Positions 1 to 7,614 of a DNA stretch of 40,342 nucleotides are shown here, in pieces (the stretch's first letter is position 1; each line of letters opens with the position of its first letter). The stretch is taken from assembly GCF_000272105.2 (NCBI RefSeq), contig NZ_AJZD02000320.1, positions 1 through 40,342 on the forward strand, read 5' to 3'. The position numbers and the translations under genes are program-made. The DNA is from Vibrio splendidus 12E03 (GTDB lineage: Bacteria > Pseudomonadota > Gammaproteobacteria > Enterobacterales > Vibrionaceae). The notes under the pieces were generated by a model that worked only from the letters and a program-made list of their open reading frames with translations, had not been told where the DNA came from and ran no database searches.

Positions 1-24
1 CTAGCAGAAATGCTAGAGCCTTTT

Positions 25-276
25 TGCTTTTTGAATCTAATATATTTTCAGAGCAGCGGATTCCCCCGACTTACCAAACTAGCGCGTATTGGGAGTCTAA
101 ATCTCCACCCTGCCATATTTAAGGCTCTAGTCGAAAGACTAGAGCTTTTTTGCTTTTTGAATCTAATATATTTTCAGAGCAGCGGGTTCCCCGACTTACC
201 AAAATAGTGCGTATTCGGAGTCTAAACTTCCATCCGTGCCATATATAAAGCCTCAGCAGAAATGTTGAGGCTTTTT
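25..276 (+). repeat. Two tandem 126-bp units containing tRNA-like remnants
   Basis: Positions 25-150 and 151-276 are two copies of one unit with a 126-bp period and scattered substitutions plus compensating single-base indels. Each begins with a T-rich stretch and runs into a segment resembling the 3' part of a tRNA: AGAGCAGCGG like a D-arm end, then a T-arm-like GGGAG/TCTAAAT/CTCC (91-106 in the first copy) and a terminal TGCCA (111-115 and 237-241). The 5' acceptor strand is missing and the anticodon region carries extra bases, so neither copy can fold as a working tRNA. The ends look most like tRNA-Trp, from memory of the family. Each unit closes with a GAAA-capped terminator. I infer decayed duplicates at the tail of a tRNA or rRNA operon lying upstream of the window. 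Confidence 0.6.
124..151 (+). terminator. Terminator closing first repeat unit
   Basis: GCTCTAGTC and GACTAGAGC form a perfect 9-bp stem around a GAAA tetraloop, followed by six T. A truncated relative (CTAGCA-gaaa-TGCTAG, 1-16, then T5 at 21-25) opens the window, one repeat period earlier. Confidence 0.8.
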
Positions 277-277
277 T
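249..277 (+). terminator. Terminator closing second repeat unit
   Basis: A stem of about 9-10 bp (AGCCTCAGCA with TGTTGAGGCT, one G-T wobble) is capped by GAAA and followed by six T. It is the third GAAA-capped terminator in the array and insulates the next gene from upstream transcription. Confidence 0.8.
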
Positions 278-402
278 ACGTCTGTTGGTTCTATTTTTTA
301 GTCGATAATCCCTATCTTCAACAGAACCAAGCCTTAATATTGTAAGTACTTACTTATCCCCGCGTCTTTTATAAACAATCGTCAGCACAAACCACACTTC
401 TT

Positions 403-421
403 TATGAGAATTATTCTCAAT
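403..421 (+). promoter_or_regulatory. Fur box-like palindrome upstream of the multicopper oxidase
   Basis: TGAGAAT-T-ATTCTCA is a perfect 7-1-7 inverted repeat (405-419). It agrees at 17 of 19 positions with the commonly quoted Vibrio Fur pattern AATGAGAATNATTCTCATT. It lies about 43 bp before the start codon at 464, where it could occlude a promoter. The rest of 281-463 shows only AT-rich leader and a weak AAAAGG ribosome site at 450-455. Confidence 0.6.
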
Positions 422-463
422 ATTTTGTTACATTTTGGTCGTTATTACTAAAAGGCAACAAAT

Positions 464-1846
464 ATGGATATTTCCCGTCGTAAGTTTATTCAATCATCTC
501 TCGCTATATCTGCATTAACTGTCCTACCTGCTTGCTCAATGAAGCAGTCTGTTGATGATCAAGGAAAGTTCGTTTATGACTTAACTGCTGAGCCTTCAAC
601 TGCTGAGTTGGTGAAGGGATTTACTACTAATGTTTTAGCCTTTAATGGACAGATTCCAGCACCGATTATTCGCTGTCGACAAGGCGAAAAGGTAATGATT
701 CGATTTACAAACAAGCTATCAGAACCGACCACAATTCATTGGCATGGCCTGAGAATTCCGATCGAAATGGATGGGGTTCCTTTCTTAAGTCAGCCTCCTA
801 TTATGCCCGGTGAAACGTTTGTCTATGAGTTTACGCCACCAGATGCGGGTACATTCTGGTATCACCCGCACATGAACAGTGTTAAGCAACTTGGTATGGG
901 CTTGGTCGGGCTTATTATTGTCGAAGAGAGTGCGCCAGTTCAGTTCGATGAAGAGCATGCTCTGATGCTTAAACATTGGCATATCGACAAACAAGGTCAG
1001 TGGAAAGACTTGATGATCCCTCGTCTCAGCGCTCGTATGGGAACGCCAGGAGAGTGGAGTAGCGTCAATGGCGTACATGAACCCATCTATCAATTGAAGC
1101 AGCACGCAATGACTAGGCTGCGTATCGCTAACGTTGATAACACGATTACCTACCCGATTGCGATTGAAGGGGCTGAAGCATGGGTCATTGCCATTGATGG
1201 TAACCCTGTAAAGACACCTTATAAGCTGACTCAACACAAAATTGGCCCAGGTATGCGTGTCGATCTCGGGCTGATTGCTCCAAAGGAAGGGGAGCGAGTG
1301 AATGTTCTGCAAATGAAGGGACGTTTTCCTTTTTCCTTGTGTGAGTTTGAGGCTGTAGATTCCACGCTAATAGAAGGCCAAACACTTCCTTCATTGCCTC
1401 TCAATCCAGTACCTAACTTAGATCTCGTCAACGCAGAGGAAATCGATTTTGTGTTTGAGTGGGAAGGAGCGGTCTCACCGGTATCTAAAGATGGGAAGTC
1501 GATGCCTAAGTTTTGGCTTACGAATAAACGCGCGTGGGAGGGAATGAGCAAAGACAATATTCCAGCTCCGTTAGCGACTTTGGAGTTAGGTAAAACTTAT
1601 ATATTCGATCTTAAGAACGTCACTCAATATCACCACCCAATTCATATCCATGGTCATACATTCACTGTATTGGAACTTGATGGCAAAAAAATAGAAGAGC
1701 CTTTCCATACCGATACTGTATTACTAGGGAAAAACGGCCGAGCGAAAGCTGCGTTTGTTGCAGACAACCCAGGACGTTGGATGTACCACTGTCATGTAAT
1801 TGAACACATGAAAACCGGATTGATGGGGTATATCGAAGTTAAGTGA
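464..1846 (+). CDS. Tat-exported multicopper oxidase
   Basis: Three-cupredoxin multicopper oxidase of 460 aa, expected to oxidise a substrate (Cu(I), Fe(II) or phenols) while reducing O2 to water outside the cytoplasm. The N-terminus has a twin-arginine motif (SRRKFIQ) and a hydrophobic stretch ending LPACS, so it may be a Tat-exported lipoprotein. All copper-site motifs are present: HWHG, WYHPH, HHPIHIHGHTF and HCHVIEHMKTGLM, the last supplying the type 1 Cys, His and Met. It lacks the long methionine-rich insert typical of CueO, so a dedicated cuprous oxidase role is not clear. The Fur-like box upstream suggests iron control, and a ferroxidase role is possible but inferred. It stands alone, followed by crcB after 100 bp. 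Confidence 0.9.
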   Translation: MDISRRKFIQSSLAISALTVLPACSMKQSVDDQGKFVYDLTAEPSTAELVKGFTTNVLAFNGQIPAPIIRCRQGEKVMIRFTNKLSEPTTIHWHGLRIPIEMDGVPFLSQPPIMPGETFVYEFTPPDAGTFWYHPHMNSVKQLGMGLVGLIIVEESAPVQFDEEHALMLKHWHIDKQGQWKDLMIPRLSARMGTPGEWSSVNGVHEPIYQLKQHAMTRLRIANVDNTITYPIAIEGAEAWVIAIDGNPVKTPYKLTQHKIGPGMRVDLGLIAPKEGERVNVLQMKGRFPFSLCEFEAVDSTLIEGQTLPSLPLNPVPNLDLVNAEEIDFVFEWEGAVSPVSKDGKSMPKFWLTNKRAWEGMSKDNIPAPLATLELGKTYIFDLKNVTQYHHPIHIHGHTFTVLELDGKKIEEPFHTDTVLLGKNGRAKAAFVADNPGRWMYHCHVIEHMKTGLMGYIEVK

Positions 1847-1946
1847 CACCTGTAACGTTTAATATTTGCGCATGCATTCTTAGTTTCTACCCTCGCTTTT
1901 ATCGGCGGTAAAGCTAGAATATAGGGACTGTTATTTGGGAGGATTC

Positions 1947-2330
1947 ATGGGTCAGCTATCTATTTTAGGTTTTATTGCCATTGGTGGTGCATTTGGTGCT
2001 TGTTCGCGCTATTTGATTTCAGAGTTATGTGTAGTGATGTTAGGGCGTGGTTTTCCTTACGGTACGCTGACTGTTAACGTGATCGGCTCCTTCATTATGG
2101 GTTTGCTCATCGCCGCATTTGAAAATGAGATGGTTGCGACAGAACCATGGAGACAGATCATCGGTCTTGGTTTCCTTGGGGCACTGACTACGTTCTCTAC
2201 ATTTTCGATGGATAACGTGCTTCTTATGCAGCAGGGCGCTTTCTTTAAGATGGGACTCAATGTGCTGCTCAACGTGGTTCTCAGTATCTCTGCAGCATGG
2301 ATCGGCTTCCAACTTTTGATAAAGTCTTAA
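1947..2330 (+). CDS. crcB: Fluoride channel CrcB/Fluc
   Basis: Small four-helix membrane protein (127 aa) of the CrcB/Fluc family, which works as a dual-topology dimer that exports fluoride. Recognisable family segments are GGAFGACSRY near the N-terminus, GTLTVNVIGSF in helix 2, and GFLGALTTFSTF in helix 3 with the phenylalanine/threonine track of the pore. An in-frame TTG at 1935 exists, but ATG at 1947 is preceded by a strong GGGAGG ribosome site (1937-1942) and is chosen. I looked for a fluoride (crcB) riboswitch in the 100-bp leader and saw none. Confidence 0.93.
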   Translation: MGQLSILGFIAIGGAFGACSRYLISELCVVMLGRGFPYGTLTVNVIGSFIMGLLIAAFENEMVATEPWRQIIGLGFLGALTTFSTFSMDNVLLMQQGAFFKMGLNVLLNVVLSISAAWIGFQLLIKS

Positions 2331-2356
2331 AACTTTCTTACGATTTGTTAACAACT

Positions 2357-2382
2357 CGGCTTGGTTTATCCAAGCCGTTTTT
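2357..2382 (+). terminator. crcB terminator
   Basis: CGGCTTGG and CCAAGCCG form a perfect 8-bp stem with a five-base loop (TTTAT) and a run of five T. It ends crcB transcription immediately before the thiamine operon leader. Confidence 0.85.
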
Positions 2383-2389
2383 ATATACT
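2361..2389 (+). promoter_or_regulatory. Candidate thiC operon promoter
   Basis: A TATACT -10 (2384-2389) sits 17 bp from TTGGTT (2361-2366), which matches only the TTG of a -35. The start would fall near 2396, the 5' edge of the TPP aptamer. The -35 lies inside the crcB terminator hairpin. The call rests on spacing and position only. Confidence 0.45.
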
Positions 2390-2395
2390 CGATCG

Positions 2396-2480
2396 AACTT
2401 GTCGGAGTGCCATATGGCTGAGACCGTTAACTCGGGATCCGTTGAACCTGATCAGGCTAATACCTGCGAAGGGAACAAGA
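2396..2480 (+). ncRNA. TPP riboswitch (THI element)
   Basis: The thiamine pyrophosphate aptamer is recognisable from its conserved cores GGCTGAGA (2416-2423) and GAACCTGATC (2444-2453), then CTGCGAAGGGAA (2464-2475), closed by a CTTGT/ACAAG P1 helix (2398-2402 with 2475-2479). It precedes thiC, the usual target. The expression platform is probably translational (see 2573-2620). No strong intrinsic terminator is visible between aptamer and start codon, although CTAGAA/TTCTAG (2493-2507) could form a small hairpin. Confidence 0.95.
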
Positions 2481-2572
2481 GTAGATATCTAACTAGAATC
2501 CTTCTAGAGATCTATCTCCAGATCACAACTGTATTTCTTACCGTGATCCCTCTTGTAGCATCTAATCCGTCA

Positions 2573-2620
2573 AGCATTTTTATCCCTATAAATAATGGCT
2601 AAAAGCCAAGGAAAAATGCT
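2573..2620 (+). promoter_or_regulatory. thiC ribosome-site sequestering hairpin
   Basis: AGCATTTTT (2573-2581) is exactly complementary to AAAAATGCT (2612-2620), which directly abuts the thiC ATG. The pairing can extend through CC (2584-2585) to the GG of the AAGGA ribosome site (2608-2612). A smaller internal hairpin GGCT-AAA-AGCC lies at 2597-2607. I infer an OFF-state structure that hides the ribosome site when TPP is bound. Confidence 0.6.
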
Positions 2621-4570
2621 ATGTCGAGTCGTAAACAAGCAAGACTGGAAGCGAAGAATTTCATCGATTCTTTATCCGTACAACCTTATCCAAATTCAAA
2701 AAAAGCTTATATCCAAGGATCTCGCGAGGACATTCAAGTCCCTGTTCGAGAAATATCCCTCGCAGATAGCCTTGTTGGTGGTACCAAAAAAGAGCCTGTA
2801 TTCGAACCTAATGAGCCGATTCATGTCTACGATACCTCAGGTGTTTATACTGATCCTACGCATGAAATAGACCTTTATAGCGGCCTTCCTAAGTTGCGAG
2901 AGCAATGGATTGAAGAGCGTGGTGATACGGAATTGCTCGATGATGTAAGCTCTGTTTACACCAAAGAACGTTTAGAAGATGAAACCCTAGACGACCTTCG
3001 TTACGGAAATCTGCCTCGAATTCGTCGCGCTACTGGCGACCAATGTGTAACTCAACTGCATTATGCTCGTCAGGGAGTTATCACACCTGAGATGGAGTAC
3101 ATTGCGATACGTGAGAACATTGGGCGTCAGAAGTTCGCTGATGAACAGCTTAATCACCAACACCCTGGCCATAACTTTGGCGCAAACCTGCCAAAAGAAA
3201 TTACCCCTGAGTTCGTGCGTAAAGAGGTCGCTGAAGGCCGAGCTATCATCCCTTCAAACATCAACCACCCTGAATCTGAGCCGATGATTATTGGCCGAAA
3301 CTTCTTGGTTAAAGTGAACGCCAATATCGGTAACTCTTCTGTAAGCTCTTCGATTGAAGAAGAAGTGGAGAAGCTAGTATGGTCAACCCGCTGGGGCGGC
3401 GATACTGTAATGGACCTCTCTACTGGCCGTAATATCCACGAGACTCGCGAATGGATCCTGCGTAACAGCCCAGTGCCAATTGGTACGGTTCCTATGTATC
3501 AGGCGCTTGAGAAAGTGAATGGCGTAGCCGAAGACCTTAACTGGGAAGTGATGCGCGATACCCTTATTGAACAAGCGGAGCAGGGCGTTGATTACTTCAC
3601 TATCCACGCAGGTTTGCTTCTTCGTTACGTACCTATGACGGCTAAACGTGTAACCGGCATTGTCTCTCGTGGTGGCTCTATTATTGCGAAATGGTGTCTT
3701 GCACATCACCAAGAAAGCTTTCTATATACACACTTCCGCGAGATTTGTGAGATCTGTGCGAAGTACGATGTGGCTCTGTCATTAGGTGATGGCCTACGTC
3801 CTGGCTCTATTGCAGATGCCAACGATGAGGCTCAATTTTCTGAGTTACGTACTCTAGGTGAGCTGACTAAAGTGGCTTGGGAGTATGATGTTCAGGTGAT
3901 CATTGAAGGCCCTGGACATGTACCTATGCACCTTATTAAAGAGAATATGGACGAGCAGCTAGAGCACTGCCATGAAGCGCCTTTCTATACATTAGGCCCG
4001 CTGACTACAGATATCGCACCGGGTTATGACCACATTACCTCTGGTATTGGCGCGGCAATGATTGGTTGGTACGGCTGTGCGATGCTTTGTTATGTAACAC
4101 CTAAAGAGCATTTGGGCTTACCAAATAAAGAAGATGTGAAGACTGGCTTGATTACTTACAAGCTGGCAGCACATGCTGCAGACTTGGCAAAAGGGCACCC
4201 GGGCGCACAAATCCGAGATAATGCATTGTCTAAAGCACGTTTTGAATTCCGTTGGGAAGACCAATTTAATCTAGCTTTAGATCCAGAAACAGCACGTTCT
4301 TTCCACGATGAAACTCTGCCACAAGAGTCGGGCAAGGTTGCTCACTTCTGCTCTATGTGTGGACCTAAGTTCTGCTCGATGAAGATTTCTCAAGAAGTTC
4401 GAGAGTATGCGAAAGACACAGAACAAGTAGCGGCTGATCAGGCAATAGAGATTAAGATGCTAGATAACCCGTTGGAGGGTATGCGTCAAAAATCACAAGA
4501 GTTCCGTGATACTGGCTCTGAACTATATCACCCTGCTGTAGGAGCAAAAGAAGCTCAATTAGAGGAATAA
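2621..4570 (+). CDS. thiC: Phosphomethylpyrimidine synthase ThiC
   Basis: Radical SAM enzyme (649 aa, normal for the proteobacterial form) that rearranges 5-aminoimidazole ribotide to HMP-P, the pyrimidine precursor of thiamine. The C-terminal cluster motif CSMCGPKFC (Cx2Cx4C) that binds the [4Fe-4S] cluster is intact. The N-terminal region and substrate motifs such as GDGLRPG and EGPGHVPMH are typical. It is first in the thi operon, behind the TPP riboswitch, and its stop overlaps the thiE start by one base. Confidence 0.98.
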   Translation: MSSRKQARLEAKNFIDSLSVQPYPNSKKAYIQGSREDIQVPVREISLADSLVGGTKKEPVFEPNEPIHVYDTSGVYTDPTHEIDLYSGLPKLREQWIEERGDTELLDDVSSVYTKERLEDETLDDLRYGNLPRIRRATGDQCVTQLHYARQGVITPEMEYIAIRENIGRQKFADEQLNHQHPGHNFGANLPKEITPEFVRKEVAEGRAIIPSNINHPESEPMIIGRNFLVKVNANIGNSSVSSSIEEEVEKLVWSTRWGGDTVMDLSTGRNIHETREWILRNSPVPIGTVPMYQALEKVNGVAEDLNWEVMRDTLIEQAEQGVDYFTIHAGLLLRYVPMTAKRVTGIVSRGGSIIAKWCLAHHQESFLYTHFREICEICAKYDVALSLGDGLRPGSIADANDEAQFSELRTLGELTKVAWEYDVQVIIEGPGHVPMHLIKENMDEQLEHCHEAPFYTLGPLTTDIAPGYDHITSGIGAAMIGWYGCAMLCYVTPKEHLGLPNKEDVKTGLITYKLAAHAADLAKGHPGAQIRDNALSKARFEFRWEDQFNLALDPETARSFHDETLPQESGKVAHFCSMCGPKFCSMKISQEVREYAKDTEQVAADQAIEIKMLDNPLEGMRQKSQEFRDTGSELYHPAVGAKEAQLEE

Positions 4571-5862
4571 TGACAGTGAAGATTCTCATCCCATCTCAAT
4601 ACATCGAGTTAACGGGGGAGGTTCAAAACTGTCTATTGGTTGCTAAACAACAAGGTTTAGCAACTGATGCAGTTGAGTTGGGTGTAAGCCCAACTCAATA
4701 CTTCTCTATCGTTGATGCTCAACAGGCACTATTTATTGGCTTTGCTCATGATGTTGATTCATTGGCGGAGTGTCAGTTAGAGCAACTGAACCATGTTGTT
4801 GATTACAGTAATTCAGTTGCGCTGATCGATGTTTGTGCTGCTTTGACTCAAGCTTCTAACACAGTCCATATCGGAGTCTCCGATGATTCAGCTGTGTTAG
4901 ATATCTGGTCACACCTAAATGCTAATCGTGTTATCAAGAGTGACACTACAGCTCATAAAGAATTAGATAGCAGTGGTCACTTTGCTTGGTTACTTACTTT
5001 ATTGGCGTTGGAATTTCCATTGGAAGATGCGTTGGTTTTAGCTCGCGCTGCATCGAATGTTTCACGTGGAACATGGCCAGCACACTATCAAAATTTTCCT
5101 ATCCCTGTTCTAGAAGATGAACGACTGGATATCAGCGTTGGTAGGGCTAACCAAGGGACATCACTTTCTTTCCCTGAGTTAACTAAGAATAGCCTCGGTT
5201 TATACCCGGTGGTTGATGATGTTGAGTGGATAGAAAGATTGCTTAAACTCGGAATCAATACTGTCCAACTGCGTATTAAGAACCCTCAACAAGCCGATTT
5301 AGAGCAACAAATCGCGCGATCTATCGAACTTGGTCGTGAACATAACGCTCAGGTTTTTATTAATGATTACTGGCAGCTTGCACTTAAGCATGGTGCTTTT
5401 GGTGTGCACCTTGGGCAAGAGGATATTGAAGAATCAAACCTTTCCCAACTGAGCCAAGCGGGCATTAAGATCGGTCTATCTACTCATGGTTATTATGAGT
5501 TGCTGCGCATCGTCCAAATCAATCCAAGCTACATTGCACTAGGCCATATATTTCCGACTACGACGAAACAGATGCCATCAAAGCCTCAAGGCTTGGTGCG
5601 TTTATCTCTGTACCAACAGCTAATTGGTACCATCCCATACACAGAAGAACTTACTGGTTATCCGACGGTTGCTATTGGCGGTATTGACCAATCGACTGCT
5701 GCGCAGGTTTGGGATTGTGGTGTATCGAGCTTGGCGGTTGTACGTGCGATTACATTAGCGGAAGACCCACAAAAAGTGATCGAATTCTTCGACAAGCTGA
5801 TGGCTCCTAACTCTTCAATGACGAGTAAAGAGGTTATGCGGGAGCCTAGCTATGCTGAGTGA
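4570..5862 (+). CDS. thiE: Thiamine phosphate synthase with N-terminal extension
   Basis: Couples HMP-PP and thiazole phosphate to thiamine phosphate. The catalytic TIM-barrel occupies about residues 210-420, with QLRIK, FINDYW, GVHLGQED, GHIFPTTTK and AIGGI. At 430 aa the protein is about twice the length of a stand-alone ThiE. The extra N-terminal part of roughly 200 residues contains a stretch (about 135-170) resembling the C-terminal region of HMP-P kinase ThiD, but the GTGC catalytic signature appears as SSGH. It is probably a non-catalytic remnant, and that assignment is inference. A parS-like site is embedded at codons 163-168. The start overlaps thiC and the end overlaps thiF by 11 bp, showing tight coupling. 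Confidence 0.93.
   Translation: MTVKILIPSQYIELTGEVQNCLLVAKQQGLATDAVELGVSPTQYFSIVDAQQALFIGFAHDVDSLAECQLEQLNHVVDYSNSVALIDVCAALTQASNTVHIGVSDDSAVLDIWSHLNANRVIKSDTTAHKELDSSGHFAWLLTLLALEFPLEDALVLARAASNVSRGTWPAHYQNFPIPVLEDERLDISVGRANQGTSLSFPELTKNSLGLYPVVDDVEWIERLLKLGINTVQLRIKNPQQADLEQQIARSIELGREHNAQVFINDYWQLALKHGAFGVHLGQEDIEESNLSQLSQAGIKIGLSTHGYYELLRIVQINPSYIALGHIFPTTTKQMPSKPQGLVRLSLYQQLIGTIPYTEELTGYPTVAIGGIDQSTAAQVWDCGVSSLAVVRAITLAEDPQKVIEFFDKLMAPNSSMTSKEVMREPSYAE
5058..5073 (+). other. parS-like centromere site 1 (inside thiE)
   Basis: TGTTTCACGTGGAACA matches the broadly conserved ParB target TGTTNCACGTGAAACA when read on the other strand (TGTTCCACGTGAAACA). It is a 16-bp near-perfect palindrome. 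It overlaps codons for N-V-S-R-G-T in the ThiE extension. Confidence 0.85.
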
Positions 5863-6634
5863 CTTTGAGTTCATTCGTTACCAACGACAAATTGCATTAC
5901 CTGAGGTTGGTGAGCAAGGGCAACGAAACCTGTTAAACAGCCATGTGTTGGTGATTGGTTGTGGTGGCTTAGGTAATGCCGCTGCTCTCTATCTCGCAGC
6001 TTCTGGCGGTGGAAGAATCGTGTTGGTCGATGACGATTGTGTTGATTCATCCAACCTGCAGAGACAGGTAGCGTTCAAGGAGAGCCAATTAGGTTCACCT
6101 AAGGTCGAAGCACTTAAACAACAACTAAATGAGCTCAATGAGCGCAGCCAAGTAAGAACCATCAATCAACGAATGAGTGAAAGCCAACTTGAATTAGAAG
6201 TCATGTTGGCTGATCTCGTGTTGGATTGTACTGACAACTTCGCGTCACGCCAGCAGGTTAACCGAGCTTGTTTTAAAGCTAATACACCTTTGATATCGGG
6301 TTCTGCAATCGGTTGGAAAGGTCAATTTATTGTCTTTGATTATCAGAACCAGAAAGGGTGTTACCACTGCCTTTTCCCGTTTGAGCACCATCCACAAACA
6401 ACGCGTTGTAGTGATAGCGGCATCATTGGTCCAGTGGTTGGCACTATAGGTAACCTCCAAGCTCTTGCTGCTATTCAGCGTATTAGTAGTGGCGAGTTTA
6501 AAGTCGCAACACATCAACTAAAGCTGTTCGATGGCCAGACCATGAACTGGCAAAACCTAATGGTCACGCAAGATAGCGAATGTCCGGTTTGCAACACAAC
6601 TGCGATCCAACACCTAGAAGAAGAAGCACAATGA
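5852..6634 (+). CDS. thiF: ThiS adenylyltransferase ThiF
   Basis: E1-like enzyme (260 aa) that adenylates the C-terminus of ThiS to prepare it for sulfur loading. A Rossmann ATP site (VIGCGGLGNA, about residues 33-42), DDDCVDSSNLQRQ and CTDNF are typical. Two zinc-binding pairs, CYHC and CPVC, are present. Position between thiE and thiS, rather than next to moeA, favours ThiF over MoeB. Its stop overlaps the thiS start. Confidence 0.95.
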   Translation: MLSDFEFIRYQRQIALPEVGEQGQRNLLNSHVLVIGCGGLGNAAALYLAASGGGRIVLVDDDCVDSSNLQRQVAFKESQLGSPKVEALKQQLNELNERSQVRTINQRMSESQLELEVMLADLVLDCTDNFASRQQVNRACFKANTPLISGSAIGWKGQFIVFDYQNQKGCYHCLFPFEHHPQTTRCSDSGIIGPVVGTIGNLQALAAIQRISSGEFKVATHQLKLFDGQTMNWQNLMVTQDSECPVCNTTAIQHLEEEAQ

Positions 6635-6840
6635 GCCACATAACTATTTCTATAAACGAGCAACCAGAGCAGGTCGCGCAATCGTCGTCTCTTTCAGACA
6701 TCATCCAAGCACTATCGCTACCTGATTTAGGGTGTGTATTTGCTATCAATAATGCGGTTGTACCACGCAGTCAATGGCAACAAACCATCGTCAACGAAGG
6801 CGATTCCATCTCTCTTTTCCAAGCTATTGCAGGGGGCTAA
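6631..6840 (+). CDS. thiS: Sulfur carrier protein ThiS
   Basis: Ubiquitin-fold sulfur carrier of 69 aa ending in the diagnostic diglycine (AIAGG), which becomes the thiocarboxylate used by ThiG. An upstream in-frame alternative at 6580 would lie deep in thiF. ATG at 6631 overlaps the thiF stop (ATGA) and gives the usual ThiS length. Confidence 0.95.
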   Translation: MSHITISINEQPEQVAQSSSLSDIIQALSLPDLGCVFAINNAVVPRSQWQQTIVNEGDSISLFQAIAGG

Positions 6841-6842
6841 CC

Positions 6843-7607
6843 ATGTTAACCATCGCAGATAAAACATTTCAATCACGTCTGTTCACGGGAACTGGCAAGT
6901 TCGCAAACAAGCATTTGATGGCGAGTGCTATCGAAGCGTCAGGTTCTCAACTGGCAACCATGGCACTGAAGAGAGTTGATATTCGTTCTGAGCAAGATGA
7001 TATTTTGCAGCCAATTATTGATGCTGGCGTTAATCTACTTCCGAATACCTCTGGTGCGAAGAACGCGAAGGATGCGATTTTTGCCGCACACTTGGCTCGC
7101 GAAGCACTCGGTACTAACTGGCTAAAGCTTGAGATTCATCCGGATCCAAAGTACTTGATGCCAGACCCAATCGAGACACTTAACGCTGCTGAGCAGTTGG
7201 TGAAAGATGGCTTTGTTGTGTTGCCTTATTGCCACGCCGACCCTGTGTTGTGTAAGCGCTTAGAAGAGGTAGGTTGTGCTGCTGTGATGCCATTAGGTGC
7301 ACCGATTGGTTCGAATAAGGGAATCGCGTCAGCCGACTTCTTAGAGATCATTATCGACCAAGCCAACGTTCCTGTGGTTGTTGATGCGGGCATTGGTGCT
7401 CCATCACATGCGGCACGTGCAATGGAAATGGGTGCTGACGCTGTGTTAGTTAATACCGCGATTGCTGCTTCTCAACAACCTGTTGAAATGGCAGTTGCTT
7501 TTAAGTTAGCAGTTGAAGCGGGGCGTATGGCTTACCTTGCTGGTCTCGCTGGTCAGGTATCTCACGCAGTTGCTTCAAGCCCGCTAACCTCATTTTTAGA
7601 CGAGTAG
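6843..7607 (+). CDS. thiG: Thiazole synthase ThiG
   Basis: TIM-barrel enzyme (254 aa) that builds the thiazole ring from deoxyxylulose phosphate, dehydroglycine and ThiS thiocarboxylate. The Schiff-base lysine is expected at K95 in WLKLEIH. Phosphate-binding glycine motifs (PLGAPIGSNKG, DAGIGAPSHA) are intact. ATG at 6843, two bases after the thiS stop, gives the family N-terminus (MLTIADKTFQSRLFTGTGK). ThiG works in complex with ThiH, encoded next. Confidence 0.97.
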   Translation: MLTIADKTFQSRLFTGTGKFANKHLMASAIEASGSQLATMALKRVDIRSEQDDILQPIIDAGVNLLPNTSGAKNAKDAIFAAHLAREALGTNWLKLEIHPDPKYLMPDPIETLNAAEQLVKDGFVVLPYCHADPVLCKRLEEVGCAAVMPLGAPIGSNKGIASADFLEIIIDQANVPVVVDAGIGAPSHAARAMEMGADAVLVNTAIAASQQPVEMAVAFKLAVEAGRMAYLAGLAGQVSHAVASSPLTSFLDE

Positions 7608-7614
7608 TATTACT

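Noticed and set aside
10..207. 65-codon open frame with an internal repeat
   Set aside because: The repeated peptide simply mirrors the 126-bp DNA repeat with terminators inside it; not a plausible gene.
785..1312. 175-codon open frame on the minus strand
   Set aside because: Entirely opposite the multicopper oxidase motifs; no ribosome site or recognisable domain.
1847..1946. Fluoride riboswitch before crcB
   Set aside because: The conserved GG.GATG and CTGATG...CC elements are absent.
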